Shown here in pieces: positions 44,417 to 56,865 of a stretch of DNA of 64,000 bases (position 1 is the first letter of the stretch; each line of letters begins with the position of its first letter). Under the pieces are notes generated by a model. The model saw nothing but the letters and a program-made list of their open reading frames with translations, was not told the DNA's origin and searched no databases. Both the position numbers and the translations under genes were made by a program. Source of the stretch: Basidiobolus meristosporus CBS 931.73 (taxonomy: Eukaryota; Basidiobolomycota; Basidiobolomycetes; Basidiobolales; Basidiobolaceae); assembly GCA_002104905.1 (NCBI GenBank), contig MCFE01000070.1, positions 62,001 to 126,000 of the forward strand. Reading direction: 5' to 3'.

Positions 44417-46535
44417 TTTGCAAGGTTGGCAAAGGAAGACTCGTTGAGACTTTGGTAGAGTGCCAATAAAGAGATTTACTATTTGTTAAACTAGCCAACT
44501 CCGATGTGGAGGGCCGGTGAAATGGCCAACGTCTCCCCAGAATAATTGGGCAAAAACATTCGGTTTTCTAATGGTGATGGTAATCCAACCAATAAGAAGG
44601 GTTGGAGTTTGATGGAACACTATTTTATGGAATGTAGTCTCAATGTTGTTACAAATAATTGGCCATGGCCAATGATAACTTAGCAAACAGGGTTAGTCTA
44701 AGATATAACTGGACTAGGCAAACAGTGTACGCTCGTTGTAAATGACAATGCGCTGTTTACAAGCAGTCAAAACCATCTACCGGCTCATGTGTTATGAGAA
44801 GGCTGCTTATGGCAATCGCGATCTAATGTATGCCACTACAACCTCGTGTTTCTCGCGGAGGGACCCCGCTTTTTCACTGAAGAGTATTTCACATTGAGTT
44901 CGTGCGCCAGGAAGAACACCAGAAACACCTTCCACATATTGTTCAGGACGAAGTGCACCGGAAACATATGTGCCGCATTCTTTCTTGACATGTTCAGAAG
45001 ATGTGTCGAGTATCGCATGGGAAGGCGCACGGAGGCACTTATATTGGCCCACCGACATAATCCAGATTTGTCGCCAGCCGCTGCGAATGATTGTTCATTA
45101 TTGCGAAACATCCATTCATCCAGATCATTGTAACCCTCACGCACAAGCAGCGTAAATGTGGATTATGCGATGATGCTGATGTGGTGTTACTAATGGTGAT
45201 CGTCCGACAAGCTTCCAACCATAATCGAGTTACAGTATCGCTCGAGGATCGACACGCCTTCCATCCATTTCACAAGGCCATTGTTGTCCATAACTCGACG
45301 GACCAACAGCGATCACCCCGCTTTGGGAGAAATCACTCGCATCCCTTGCATTTTATAGCGGAGGCAGACAGATCGTAGATCAGCTGAGCACGGGGAAATG
45401 TTCACATCCAACATGAAACCGAGTCATGCTCAGCATCTCCGTTGTGAAGCGAGTACAGGTTTCGTGAAGAAGCGTGAGGTTCTAGCCCTAACTTTCAGTT
45501 TAATCGTGGGGGAATTTGTGGCGCGGGTCTCCCATGGCGGTCGTTGTTCAATGGAGTCAGCTTGAATTCGCACTGTTTACTTCCTATTCAGGGCCACAAA
45601 CTCTTGATCATGTGTGCCACTTCGCCAGCAGTAGAATGTCCCATCCCTTATGTGAACAGGGAATTTAGCCGAGGGATTTCTCATGATTAGTTATACCAGT
45701 ACCACCAACCGCTTCACTCGCTGCTAGCTGGATTGATCAGAGAATTCAGGTCATTCATGTCATATGGGCCAGTTGGAATTGCTGTCCATTCGGGCAGAGT
45801 ACTATATGCGGGTGCTATGATCTGGGGAAGCAAGTGTGTTCTTGATCGTAGCGCGGTTTCTTGCTTCTTTGATGGATGCGAAAGAGAAAGCCCCGAGACA
45901 TCGGCGTGGCATTCGAGCAGGTATGAGCGTGAATCCAATTGAAACCAGAGAGTGTGAGTATTTCAGAAGAACTGCCTGGTTGACTTCAGCGCATGTCAAA
46001 GTTGCTGACTTGGGCCCATCCCCGGTATCAGCTGACACTGCTTCATTCGCACTTGCACTATGCCATGGCAAGCCCCTCACATTCACAAAGCGCCTGTGAA
46101 CGGTTTGAGATTAATCAACCTGCTGTTACTGCTGCAACGACGACCAGTCCGCTCAGAAACATCTCGATGAGTGTCTGTAGGGAGGAACAGGAATCACAGT
46201 TGGACGGCCTAAACCATGGTCGTACACAGAGGTGACTCGAAAGCGTACACGAACTAAAGGAATATTTGTGGCCTCCCCACCAGAGTCCCTGGAGATTCGC
46301 ATAAAGTTTAGTGTGAAAAGCTTAATCTATCAATTAAGGATCCCGTGAGTCATCAGATTTGGATTCCTTACTCAAACAAGGATTCTTGGAGGGTTACCCA
46401 AGCATAGATCAACCACCGCAAATGGCAACCAGGAGCAAGATCACTTGGCCAGATGAGGTGATGCAAAGCATCAACGTTTCTCATAGCCTAACAGGCGACG
46501 ATAAGCATGCAACAACCCAGCAGCTGCTACCAAGC
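44417..46535. other. Gene-free stretch of about 2.1 kb
   Basis: Short open frames occur on both strands, but none has a recognisable motif, good splice partners or a plausible length. No transposon family from the left half of the window is recognised. The right part includes the upstream region of the MFS transporter. An unannotated non-coding RNA or a fast-evolving gene cannot be excluded. Confidence 0.5.
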
Positions 46536-46537
46536 AC

Positions 46538-46546
46538 TATAAATAG
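46538..46546 (+). promoter_or_regulatory. TATA box of the MFS transporter gene
   Basis: TATAAATAG lies 72 bp before the chosen ATG at 46618. Transcription starting about 30 bp downstream (near 46570) would exclude any translation start before 46570, which supports the ATG at 46618. Confidence 0.6.
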
Positions 46547-46617
46547 GATGGCACGTTGTGACCAGACTACAAGTTCAGTTCTATCTTCCTTTCAACCCAA
46601 GTCTTGCAACACACACA

Positions 46618-48249
46618 ATGCCTCACATGTATGAGCTGGAAGATGAAAAAGCCACCCGTTCAATAACCATGGCATCCCATGAGTTGCCAAATAGCTCTGT
46701 CACCTCTTCTAATCGCATCATCGCCTTTATCCAGTGGCATTATAGCACCACAAGCAATAACCGAACCCCCGAGCAGATCGAGAGGGATCGCTATCTCTAC
46801 GGCAACGTGCCATTCAACCGCTGGCTACTTATGCCATCCGCACTGGTCATCCAGTTTTGTTGTGGCTCTCTCTACGCATGGAGTGTGTTCAACCGAATGA
46901 TCGATACCCATGTGAACAACGATCCCGATGCTGGCTTGGCGCCGATTACTTTCTCCATTGCCGTCGGTATGTTTGGCTTGTCCTCTGCCACCATGGGGCC
47001 CTGGCTAGAGCGCAACGGGCCACGAAAGGGGGCGCTCCTGTCAGCAAGTCTATTCTACCTAGGGAACCTGATTGCCGCCATGGCGATTCATTTCAAGCAA
47101 ATGTGGCTCCTCTATATTGGATACGGGATTATCGGTGGTTTTGGCCTGGGCCTCGGTTACATTTCTCCAGTCTCTTCCCTGCAAAAATGGTTCCCCGATC
47201 GACGCGGGCTGGCGGCTGGTTTTGCGGTCTGCGGGTTCGGAGCTGGCTCGATTGCCATTGCCAAAATCCCTCAGCCCCTAAAGGAGGTGGTTGGACTCCC
47301 GTTGACCTTTGTCATCCTTGGATCATGCTACTTCGTTTGCATGGGACTTGCTGCCTCAGTGATCCGTGTTCCACCCCCTGGATACGTCGTCGAAAGCACC
47401 AAGACCACTGAGGTTACACAGGGGGAGAAGGTAGAAAGTGTCAAGGTTACCATGCAGGAGCAACCCACCATCAAGCTTACTCTAATCGAGTCCATCAAGT
47501 CACGCGACTTCATTTTGATGTACATCACATTCTTCTCCAACGCGGTCTTTGGCTTGGTGGTGATGTCCAGATTGGCAGACATGCTGACGAACCTCTTCGG
47601 CAAATCCCCAGAGGACGCCTCCACCATTGTATCGATCAACGGCGGGTTCAACCTGTTTGGTCGTATCTTCTTCTCCACCATCTCCGACTATGTTGGCCGC
47701 AAAAACTGCTACTTGTTTATGTTAACTAGCCAGACCATCATCTTGATCGCCTTTAAGTCCATCATTACATCCAACACCTACTGGGCCTTCTTGTTGTGTA
47801 TGTGGATCCTCACTGCATGCTATGGCGGCGGCTTTGGAGTTATCCCTGCCTTCTTGACTGACATGTATGGAGCTAGCAACATCGGCGCTTGCCACGGAAT
47901 CATCCTAACTGCCTGGTCAATTGCCGGCGTTGGTGGCGGATTGGTCTTCACCGCGGTATTCCAACCCTTGAAGGACACCTACGGTCCCAAGAGCGTAATC
48001 CCTTATATTACCAACATCTATTGGATCTTAGCATTTGTGGCGCTGGGGTTGCTGGTGTGCTGCACTGTTCGTGTCACCATCCGTGATCGCCTGTTCCCCG
48101 CCGTTCCTGGGCAAATCTTCCGGTTTAGAGCATTTGGCAGGCTTGTGCGACTTGTCAAGGGGCCAAATGGAATCAAATTTGAGAAATGCAGCAGGGAGCA
48201 AGAGGATGCAGAGTGGGCAGCATTCCTAGCCCAGCGCAACTCCGATTAG
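46618..48249 (+). CDS. MFS transporter, oxalate/formate antiporter-like (OFA family)
   Basis: One exon of 543 residues. I choose ATG 46618 (MPHMYELED), downstream of the TATA box; a second ATG at 46669 (MASHELP) is possible. A cytosolic N-terminus of about 75 residues is followed by 12 hydrophobic segments. OFA-like features are GSLYAWSVFNRMI in the first segment, SSATMGPWLERNGPRKGAL in loop 2-3, GGFGLGLGYISPVSSLQKWFPDRRGLAAGFAVCGFG in segments 4-5 and GGFNLFGRIFFSTISDYVGRKN after segment 8. Family members move small carboxylates such as oxalate/formate or other monocarboxylates across membranes. The substrate here is not predictable. It stands out by having no intron while its neighbours have two to more than ten. 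Confidence 0.85.
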   Translation: MPHMYELEDEKATRSITMASHELPNSSVTSSNRIIAFIQWHYSTTSNNRTPEQIERDRYLYGNVPFNRWLLMPSALVIQFCCGSLYAWSVFNRMIDTHVNNDPDAGLAPITFSIAVGMFGLSSATMGPWLERNGPRKGALLSASLFYLGNLIAAMAIHFKQMWLLYIGYGIIGGFGLGLGYISPVSSLQKWFPDRRGLAAGFAVCGFGAGSIAIAKIPQPLKEVVGLPLTFVILGSCYFVCMGLAASVIRVPPPGYVVESTKTTEVTQGEKVESVKVTMQEQPTIKLTLIESIKSRDFILMYITFFSNAVFGLVVMSRLADMLTNLFGKSPEDASTIVSINGGFNLFGRIFFSTISDYVGRKNCYLFMLTSQTIILIAFKSIITSNTYWAFLLCMWILTACYGGGFGVIPAFLTDMYGASNIGACHGIILTAWSIAGVGGGLVFTAVFQPLKDTYGPKSVIPYITNIYWILAFVALGLLVCCTVRVTIRDRLFPAVPGQIFRFRAFGRLVRLVKGPNGIKFEKCSREQEDAEWAAFLAQRNSD

Positions 48250-48466
48250 CATCAGCATAGCAATTCCCCATGAACACCCACCCAATCCCCGTAACCTCAG
48301 TGAAGCTACCTTTATTTAGTGCGTTTTGAATCATCCTTGTTCCCAAACAATCACTCATTGGGTAGTAAAAATTAAAGTACAACAGTAATCTATCTTTCGA
48401 GTCTAATCTACAAACTCAGAGAGGGCTCACCCCCCGCTGAAGGTTTCCCGCACTTGAAGTATCGGA

Positions 48467-50722
48467 TCAACGTCGAAGCCTCATGAAGAAGGCGTTTTTA
48501 CATAGGCGACTTCCCTCTGGCAAGTACTTGTCGTAGAAGTTCACGAAAAATTGCTCGGGCTTGAAGCCAAATTTTTGATATAGAATCTGGCGAGACGTTA
48601 GGAGGGTGACATGTCATAGGTGCGTCAGAATCTACTTACCATGGCTGGGTTGTTTGCAAAGACATGGAGGGTGACGTCCTTACCTATACTGGTCTACAGG
48701 TAGAAAATATGAGTAAATAATCATTGATGGAGTGGCCTTGCTCTTTCTTACCTGGATTAGGTGGTAAAGCATAAATCTGTAACATAGTCAGTATATATCC
48801 TGGCCTCTAAAGAAATCTCGCATACTTACTTGCCGATCCCGGCCCCTTCCCAGCCTCGGTCTACGGCAATGTAAGTGATGTACGCATCAGGGGTCATGAA
48901 GGCACAACCGATCACCATCCTCTTGTAGAGTGCAACAATACTAAAGTCGGGAAACAGAAGTGCTTCCGACACTAGGTAGGAATGAGTATCAGCCCAGAAT
49001 TGCAAGCTTCAATGTACGTACTGTCGATTCCAGGCCAAAAGCAGCGGCACAAACAGTCATTGACTTGTTGAAGATGTTGTGGCTGGAAGTAGCAGTAGTA
49101 GATGGGTGCAGATTGTGGTGCGCTCCAATTCGGATCAAGGCTAATTGGGCAACACAATGGTCAACAAACCCTATTCATGACGGTCTCCAAGTCATTGGTG
49201 TCTTACCGGTTGGAATACCGGACAATGTCCTCTAATAGCTGTAACTTGGGTGGCTTCGATTCGTAATCTCTTCTGATATACGGGCGAAGCTTGCGGCCGA
49301 AGTAAGGGCTTTTCCAAGCTTGGAAGGATGTCAATGTGTTGGACAATTCGGGATCTCCATAAAGTCGTCGCGCAAAAGAGTGCTTATGTGGAGTGTATGT
49401 GCTCTGCTCGTAGTCGTGAGTTTACATGTTCTGGAATACAGTAGATACTTGGCCAACGATACCTTCTCAAGCTGCATGATTTTCTGATTCGTAATGACCG
49501 TCTCGTCCTTCTCCGGTTGTTCGCTCAGCTTTTTGCGCTTAGAAGTTGCAGCCTTTGTTACTCCTTCCACTCGTACTTGCGACTTCAGGTAATTGTTGAT
49601 TGTCTTGTCAATGTCGAAAATAGGTATATCAAAGCCGCGTTTAAGCTACAATCTTTTGGTCAGTACTTGTTGAAGCCCCGATCCTTAAATTTACTTACCC
49701 GACGTAGATGTAGCTTACGCTTCAACCGTAGCGCTTTTGCAGTTAGAGGTTTTCTAGAGTGCTCGAGTTTTTGAAGAAGCTCCCACTCTTCTTGTTCATC
49801 CAGTGTTTTCTTGCCGACAGCACCTGCGCTGATATATTCTCTCGCGTGCTATAACGGTTGAATGTTATAGAGTAACTCTACTCGGGGTTATGAGGAATCC
49901 TGCATACCTTAGCTTGGGAAGCTTCTGGCATTCTGGCTTGCGAGGCAACTTCGTCCATCACCTGCAATGATGTTTCCTATACGTAGATTTTAGTAAGTAA
50001 TGAATCGCTGCTCATGAGAAAATAGTATGCTTCTACGTTTAACTCTGATTTCGGTGAGCGCTCCGATTCAAGTGTTATTGAGGTAGTTGAATCACTTTTG
50101 GGTGGAGAATTTGGTAAAGGCGGCTCTATTCCTTCCTCTGGGTCAATTGAAGTGGAGTTTTGATTTTCGAGTGACTGAGTGGACTCCAATACATGCTCAG
50201 CGCACGAGGATTCAGCTTCGTTAGATTCTACGTTGCTAAATTCGGTAGAGGTGGTGTTTATCGTTGAGGTGTTTCCAATTTGTAGTTCGAGAGTAGTATC
50301 CACAGTTGAATCAGTAACCTCCTCTTTAATGGTGAAATTCTCCGCGGGAGTTGTTCTCTGGTTCAGGATTAGGATTCGAATCCTATTTTCAACTTCCTCT
50401 GGTGTCTCATTATCCAATAAATCACATGGATCAAAGAGAGTGTCAAAATCCTGTGGTATATGTACATCGGGTCGTTGGAAAAACTCAAATATCTGTTGAA
50501 TATTGGAATTAAGGGCGACTCTTCGACGTTTTCTAGAGGGTAATTCATCAGGTACAGTGTCGACCTACACATGTATGCTTATTATTAAAATGCTCTTGAA
50601 AGTATTGACTTGATAAAATCCTGTAAGTCCAGCTCACTTACATAATCAGTGTAGCTATCGTGCATGTCGAAGTCGCTACTTCGTCTAGTACGCGTTCTTC
50701 GAGTGGGTTGTTCTCGAAGCAT
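48467..50722 (-). CDS. KAT14/ATAC2-like (CSRP2BP) GNAT acetyltransferase
   Basis: Eleven exons by my reading: 50642-50722, 50037-50564, 49908-49976, 49699-49848, 49463-49645, 49207-49406, 49022-49140, 48830-48971, 48752-48776, 48640-48693, 48467-48586, giving 556 residues with all phases closing. The start of exon 6 is uncertain by 3 bp. The N-terminal 300 residues are acidic and Ser/Thr-rich with basic patches (RRTRTRR, SRKRRR). Residues from about 340 on match animal KAT14: KSPYFGRKLRPYI, then the GNAT domain with YCYFQPQHLQQVNDCL..FWPGID, LLFPDFSIVALYKRMVIGCAFM, the acetyl-CoA loop DRGWEGAGIGKFMLYHLIQ, GKDVTLHVFANNPAM and LYQKFGFKPEQF..DKYLP. KAT14 is a subunit of the metazoan ATAC histone acetyltransferase complex. 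Human KAT14 is longer (782), mainly at the N-terminus. Confidence 0.87.
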
Positions 50723-50946
50723 ATCAAATACACACTATACAAAAAAGCAAGGGAAAGCTTTATATATCAATAAATGATTGTTTTCATATTTTAAGGCACA
50801 CCATAAGAACTCCAAAGAGATAGAGAAAATTTAAATCAGTGCATAAATTGGATTTTACTTCGAATTTGTCTGAGGGTACTCTATCTAATTTTACTATGCC
50901 AATATTCTACTCTTGCGATTAAATGTTGAATTTCAAGTGGACTCCT

Positions 50947-53900
50947 TTAAGCACCTACGCGCTGTCTCTTTCCGGAAGGATGTGACGAGGATTGCCCATG
51001 CTCATCCTAACAATAGCATAAAGTTCATATATGTACGCACACACGGGTGGAATTTATCAAATCAAGCCTTTACCTCTTGCCCATCAACATCGGCAGTATT
51101 CTCTTCAGCGTCCAAATCCATCTAATATATTGTTCGTTAGCACCAAGGTTACTGAATGAGTACTTGACTACAGATACCTTTTTAAGATCCTCATCCGATT
51201 CCGATATGTCTGAGTCGTGAATGTTTTGTACTTGGATTCTGAAGTCTCGTGCGGTACTACGCTTCAGGTATTGCATCAAGTTAACCTAAGAATGGCGTAA
51301 GTTTCTTATCCTTCGGTGAGAAGAGATCCGTCGAAATTACATTGGATTTTCGTGAGAGCTGAATCAAATATCTTTCGAATTGTTCCAAAGAGAAGATAAG
51401 AGTCGGGATCAGTCTCGATTCACGGGTGATTCTCGCCTGAATAAAGAATTCGAGTTCAATGGTAATTCAAATGCTAGGAAATCTCATCAAAGTCACTAGC
51501 GGACCTTTTGCTTGGTATTTCTTTTCGCTCCTTTCTTCTTCTTATTTCGATTTTCCTCGGCGTTTTCCGCGTCGGTTTGCTGAAGCCATGGTATCAGCAT
51601 GTACAAATAGCGAGATAAAGGCCCACCGACAACCTCGACCAGATTGATAAATTCTTTCTCGATCATTTTGCTCTCGGCGATTTTCTGCAAAAGGCGAATA
51701 TCTGCTGATTAGTATAGAACAGGTTGGGTCATGCTCGGGTCAACAACTCACGTATTTTGTTAGCACGCTGAGTACTTTATAAACCTTAGTTGACAGCGCG
51801 TAGAAGCTGTTCAGCTGGTGGTCCAATGATACAGGCCTTTTCAAATTCGACTATGACTTCGAGGTGAACGGCTAAATGTCTTGAAATCTGCTTTTCTAGA
51901 CCGTTCAGCTGCGCAGAAATCTCATTGGCATCTATTGCATTGCAAACATGGGATATTTAGTAAGCTACTCTACGATCGAATGATGATTTCTCACCTTGAA
52001 GCGAACAATGGAGTCTCAGATGTGAGAGGCACCATTCTAGCTCATCAAGCGCTTGCTCTACCGAGGAAAGCACGATCGTAGAGGAGGTACTCCAAGTTTT
52101 TGAGTTAATTATCGCAAAGTGTTGCTCTAAAGGCTCTTCTGAGTCCACTTCCGGAGGTACTATGTCTCCAAGGACTATGTGGATGTCCTCGGCAAATTGA
52201 AGAGCGCATTTGAACTGAGAAATGTTCTTGGCCAATGATACGAGTAGTGTCACCGTAGATCTCGCAAAACTAGTGTCTTCTATTGCGTGCTCCGTACAGA
52301 TCTTGTTGAGCCACTCGACCATATCGGCCAAACCCATGTCATTCGAATGAGAGAAACTGACTTTGGTCAGTATAGATATACAGTTCATCAAACTAGTAGC
52401 TTCTTTATAGAGGGGAATCCTCTCAGTGATTAGTGCGTCGATATATTCCTGAGCAGATGTTACTTATGGAGTTACAGTGCATCTAGCATGAAATGGATTA
52501 CCTTGAAGGTTGCTAGGTGGCCTTGGACCAAATCTTGCAGCTGATTTTCTGATGGGTCTACCTTGGCGACAAACTGTGCAGATGAAAGCAAAAAGCCCTC
52601 CACTTCATCAGGATAGAACGAAATTATTGTTTGAAGTATAAAACAATAGGATTCGATGAAGATTGTCAAGAATGATTTTCCCTAAATTAAATGATGAGCC
52701 GTGTCGTATTCGCAACAGTAGCTAGCAAAAACACATACTCTGTCTTTTTTGCCTGATGATTCGGAGCTTTCATCATCATGATTCCCAGAAATTCCTTCAG
52801 TGATTTGCTCTAAAAAGAGTGGTGCCAGAAGTTTGATATATTCCAGGGTAAAGGGGTTTTGTAATCCAGGATTGGAAGCTATCTGCGATAAATCACTAAG
52901 CAAGTGTGCACGCTTGATGAAAGTCAAAGCATACATACCTTCGATAGAGAGCTGTGCAGGTTATTCAGGATGTGCTTTAAAAAGGTTGTTTCGTTCCTGA
53001 ATATAGTAACAGTTTCAAGATATCCATTATCGGCCTTGCGGAATATATGAATAGTCGCTTTAGTCAGAAATTCAAAACTTAGGGTGGAGCTCTCTGAAGA
53101 CTGCGTGACACTCTGTCGTCCTATGAACACCTATGGATAAGTCCTGAACTAGCTTGATGTCAATGCATACAAAAATACCTCTGGCTGTAGCTGTCTTCGA
53201 TTTGATCATTTCGGAGAGACTATAGTACTTCTTGAAAAGCTCAATGATTGTTTTGACAGAGTCTATGGTATTGCTTTCACAGAAGAAATAATACTCGATA
53301 ACAGCCTATGATTTTTCATAGTAAATATCGGCACCATCGGTGAATGAACAAGCGCTGCAAAAACCTCGTAAACGCCTAGTAGCAATGTCGCAAAGATGTT
53401 GTTTCGAGTTCCAACATTGGTATTCAGCGAGTAATCTGCGGATTTATCGAGTTCGAAATCTTCCATATCAGCTCGAACCAGTCTTTGGATTATGGAAACG
53501 AATGTAGATTTGGCAGCAGTGTAATGAGCAGAGAAAGCTACATATATGATTTAGCGCTATTTGAAACATCAGCAGTGATTTTTTGCTCAATACCTTGGTC
53601 TAGAGAGCTATCGGATTTTCCTATTAGTATTAGAGATTTGGCTAAGCATTTCATTAGCCATGGTAGTGGCTCAAAGACTCTGGGAGAGCCTCCAGAAGAC
53701 CCGTTCTCCACACAGCATTCCAATTTTACGCAAGTAGATATGCTTTGATCGGGCTCATAGTATTTTTGAAACTAGTGGAGTATAATGGTCACTACATGTA
53801 AAGCAGAACCCTTCTTCTCCACGAAATTTTTACCTGAGGATAGAGGATTTCAAGGACATGTGGAACCAAATCCATACGAGTATTCATGATTTCCACAAGC

Positions 53901-56627
53901 GCTTCATATAATCTCATTCTGATCTCGGGTTGCTGGCTGAAGCATCTACGAAGCATTCCTATACAGTACAATCAATCACTACTAATCAAGAGAGGTAATT
54001 CCACTTTCAAATACCTAATATCTCGAGCCCCAAAGGGTCTGTATGCGTAACTTGCGAACTCTCTAATTCAATTGTGTCTTTAGTCAGGAGTTCTATAAAC
54101 CCGGCCAATGCAATTTGCCGTCCTTCGGAGTCTCTGTTTGACGATAAGTAGGAGAACACACAAAAAATATCGGATGGATGTATATTCACCGTGAAAACAT
54201 CCCCTTTCGTAGAACAAGCATTAGGCTATCTCGAAAAGAAGGGTTCATCAGAACGATAGGTTTTAGTCCTTTCAAAAGATGCTCGGCGGCAGGTAAAGAA
54301 AGATATGAGAGGTAATCCAACGCCTCCTTAATCTAGGTACATATGTTAGAGGTGTCGGCGAGCTACGTTTCGTTGATAACTTAAGACGTACTCTGGATAT
54401 ATAATTGGTTAGAGTTTGCGGACATTCCTTCACAATAACATCCAGCAGGTTCAAAAAACTGCTGACACTGTTTGCTTTGGCAACCACTCTAGCCAGAATT
54501 TGGTCAAGAATCTCTGTTCGAACCATGTCATGTAGCTACAACAAAGTTAATTCATGATTACGCAAATTAAAAATATTTAAAGGAGTACTTTAAACAGCTC
54601 CTTCAATACGGATATGGCCAAATCGCAGGCATGATCGTTGGGTGACAGGTTTGTTACCTTCTTGACATAAGGCCGCCCTTGCAAATAACGATGTTGAGTG
54701 TCGCTGTATACGTTCCATTCATTTGATAAAACTAACCTGCTGTTTTGAACCCAAATGAAGTGGTGGAATCAATGATGATCATGCATAATTGAACTAAACT
54801 CTGAGTAGCTTGATCCCAACCATATGCGGTTTTGGCTACTATCCTTTGAAAGATTTCCGATATGGGAATATGGATCAAGTCGCTGTATACTATGTGTATG
54901 CGTTAGAAGGCAATCCAGGTGTAGGACAATAATAACCATGAATCAACCAACCTGACATCCACCGAATTTGTTCTAATTTTTCGGCATCTCGAAATACTGT
55001 AAGAACGGCGGATTTAAGAAAGTCGATAGCCTAGTGCAGGTGATGCGAATCTGAGTCGTGCGCGATGGCATGGATTATCTGCAATTCTCACTAACCACAT
55101 CTTCAAATCGATGTATACGAGCTATAGACAGCAAACAGGAAATGTTAAACACGGTGAGATATCTGGTTTTTCCACTTTTGACAAATTTCAAGAACTCGGT
55201 TCCGAGGTCCTGTAATAGGTATAAGGATTAATGAGGATTCCGTCGGTGTGCTGTAGCTGATGCATACTTGATCTTGTTTGATAGCAAAGCAAATGTGCAA
55301 TATAACGGTTCCTTCCATATGGCTTAATTGTGCAAAGGAGAGATTTCTGTCTCCCTCTTGGCTTTACAATCGTTGAATTGCTTAGAATTGAATGGCCGTT
55401 GGTATCAAAAAGCTTGGGTATACCTCGAGTGCTTTCTGTCCAACTGGTTGAAGTAATAAGTTATTCCTTCAATAATCAGGCGCTTACATCCCTAGTATTA
55501 TCGATAAAGGGTGGTTTCAAATCTCTTGATTGGAAGGGTCGGAAGGAATATAACTGACATCTCTACCTTTTTGGATAGTACCAGTAATTGGTAAACCAGT
55601 GGCGGAATCTCGTTGATATCAACCAAGTCAAACTGCCTTAGATGTGCTATCAATACGCCAATACGACCATGTAGCAAGCTCAACATTATTTACCTTATAA
55701 TTTTGTTCACGACAAATTCGGTTTGTTTGGGTGACATAGGGATGTCCCGAAAGATAGATGCGATGTGAACAACAATATCTGTATTCCATCGATATGTGCA
55801 TATCCGATCAAGTAAAAAATCCTTGAAGCTTTGCCCCGAAAGAACTGTAGTTTCTCCGGTATGCTCTTTGACATTAACCTCCTCCTGAGGAGCAAGCAGC
55901 TGCAGGAATTTAGGTATGAAATCGAATACTTTTCCCGATAGACTTCCTCCTTGTCGAAGATATTCCATTATGATAAGTGTCCCGTCCACAATGATATTAG
56001 AGGAAAGCTCGTCACACTGAATTCAGGTAAGAGATTAACTCGAGTAACTTTCAAAAGGAGATGTTGAATTCAACCGAACCTCCGGAACAAGAAAGTTTAT
56101 CAAGTCGGTTATGAATTTTTCGGAGCTATTGTTCACTCTCGATAATTCGTCTGAACACAGCCTAAAGAGAGATACTTGGTTAAGTTGTTTTCGCTTGATA
56201 CACAAATAACAACTGAATGCGCACCATTGTAAGGCTAAAACCAAGATTTTGCCTCGGCGAGCTAAACCAGCCTCTTCCTCTACTGGTGAACCTGCATAAT
56301 GATTATCGATTAGCTTGTTATACTAAATTTACTCTTGAAACTTTGGCCAAGTAACCACCGCACACAATATTAAATATATCTACCATGAAAGATAGCTCTT
56401 AGAAGTAGTAGCAATTCGACTACGTCGTTGTCTTTATCCAAAGCTGATAATTTCTTACGGATAATTTCCAAAAGCTAAAACGCAACGTATTACTACAACT
56501 TGCTAAATGGAAGCAGGTAGTTTTGAGAAAAACCCAAACTAACTTCCTTCTCTTCCTGCTGTTGTATGTACTCTTTTAATTGACTAAATTGCCCTTTCTG
56601 CGCGAGTTCAATTATTTTCAACTCCAT
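50947..56627 (-). CDS. FANCI: FANCI homologue (Fanconi anaemia ID2-complex subunit)
   Basis: A long gene cut by many short introns; I did not resolve every exon. It starts at ATG 56627 (MELKIIELAQ). Conserved blocks in FANCI order: LLLLRAIFHGSP..EEEAGLARRGKI (exons near 56400-56260); QSFKDFLLDRICTYRWNTDIVVHIASIFRDIPMSPKQTEFVVNKI (55690-55860); [16 protein letters not shown] (near 55620); and C-terminal [40 protein letters not shown] (51410-51220). A predicted last exon (about 50947-51005) ends with a basic GKRQRVGA tail. Human FANCI ends with a comparable acidic-then-basic tail. FANCI pairs with FANCD2, and the mono-ubiquitinated dimer clamps DNA during interstrand-crosslink repair in the nucleus. 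It is 225 bp upstream of KAT14 on the same strand and divergent from PC4. The exact 3' end is moderately sure. Confidence 0.9.
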
Positions 56628-56865
56628 CGTAGTGTTTATAGTGCTAACAAAAGGCCTTCGCTACCATCTCAAAGAAACATCAACACATTTGTATGATTTT
56701 ACATGATCTGCCGAGCATACACTTGCCGCAGCCATGATTTTACAGTTGATTTGGATGATCAACAAAACAATTGTTATTGTGTGCAGGGGTAGCTCAGTAC
56801 TGAAATTTCGAACGAGCTCGGCAGTCACGAATACTTAGTGTACACTTACTACCGAATTCCCAAAC
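56628..56865. promoter_or_regulatory. Divergent promoter region of FANCI and PC4
   Basis: Only 238 bp separate the two start codons, so promoter elements are probably shared. An upstream ATG on the FANCI strand (56733-56735, MAAA...) cannot be joined to the gene in frame with a consensus splice, so I leave it out. Confidence 0.5.

Noticed and set aside
46558-46617. Upstream GTG start for the MFS transporter
   Set aside because: A TATA box at 46538 places transcription start near 46570, and GTG starts are rare in fungi; ATG 46618 fits better.
56733-56735. Upstream ATG (MAAA) as the FANCI start
   Set aside because: Splicing to the next exon with the available AG gives a stop; the ATG at 56627 opens directly into the conserved N-terminus.
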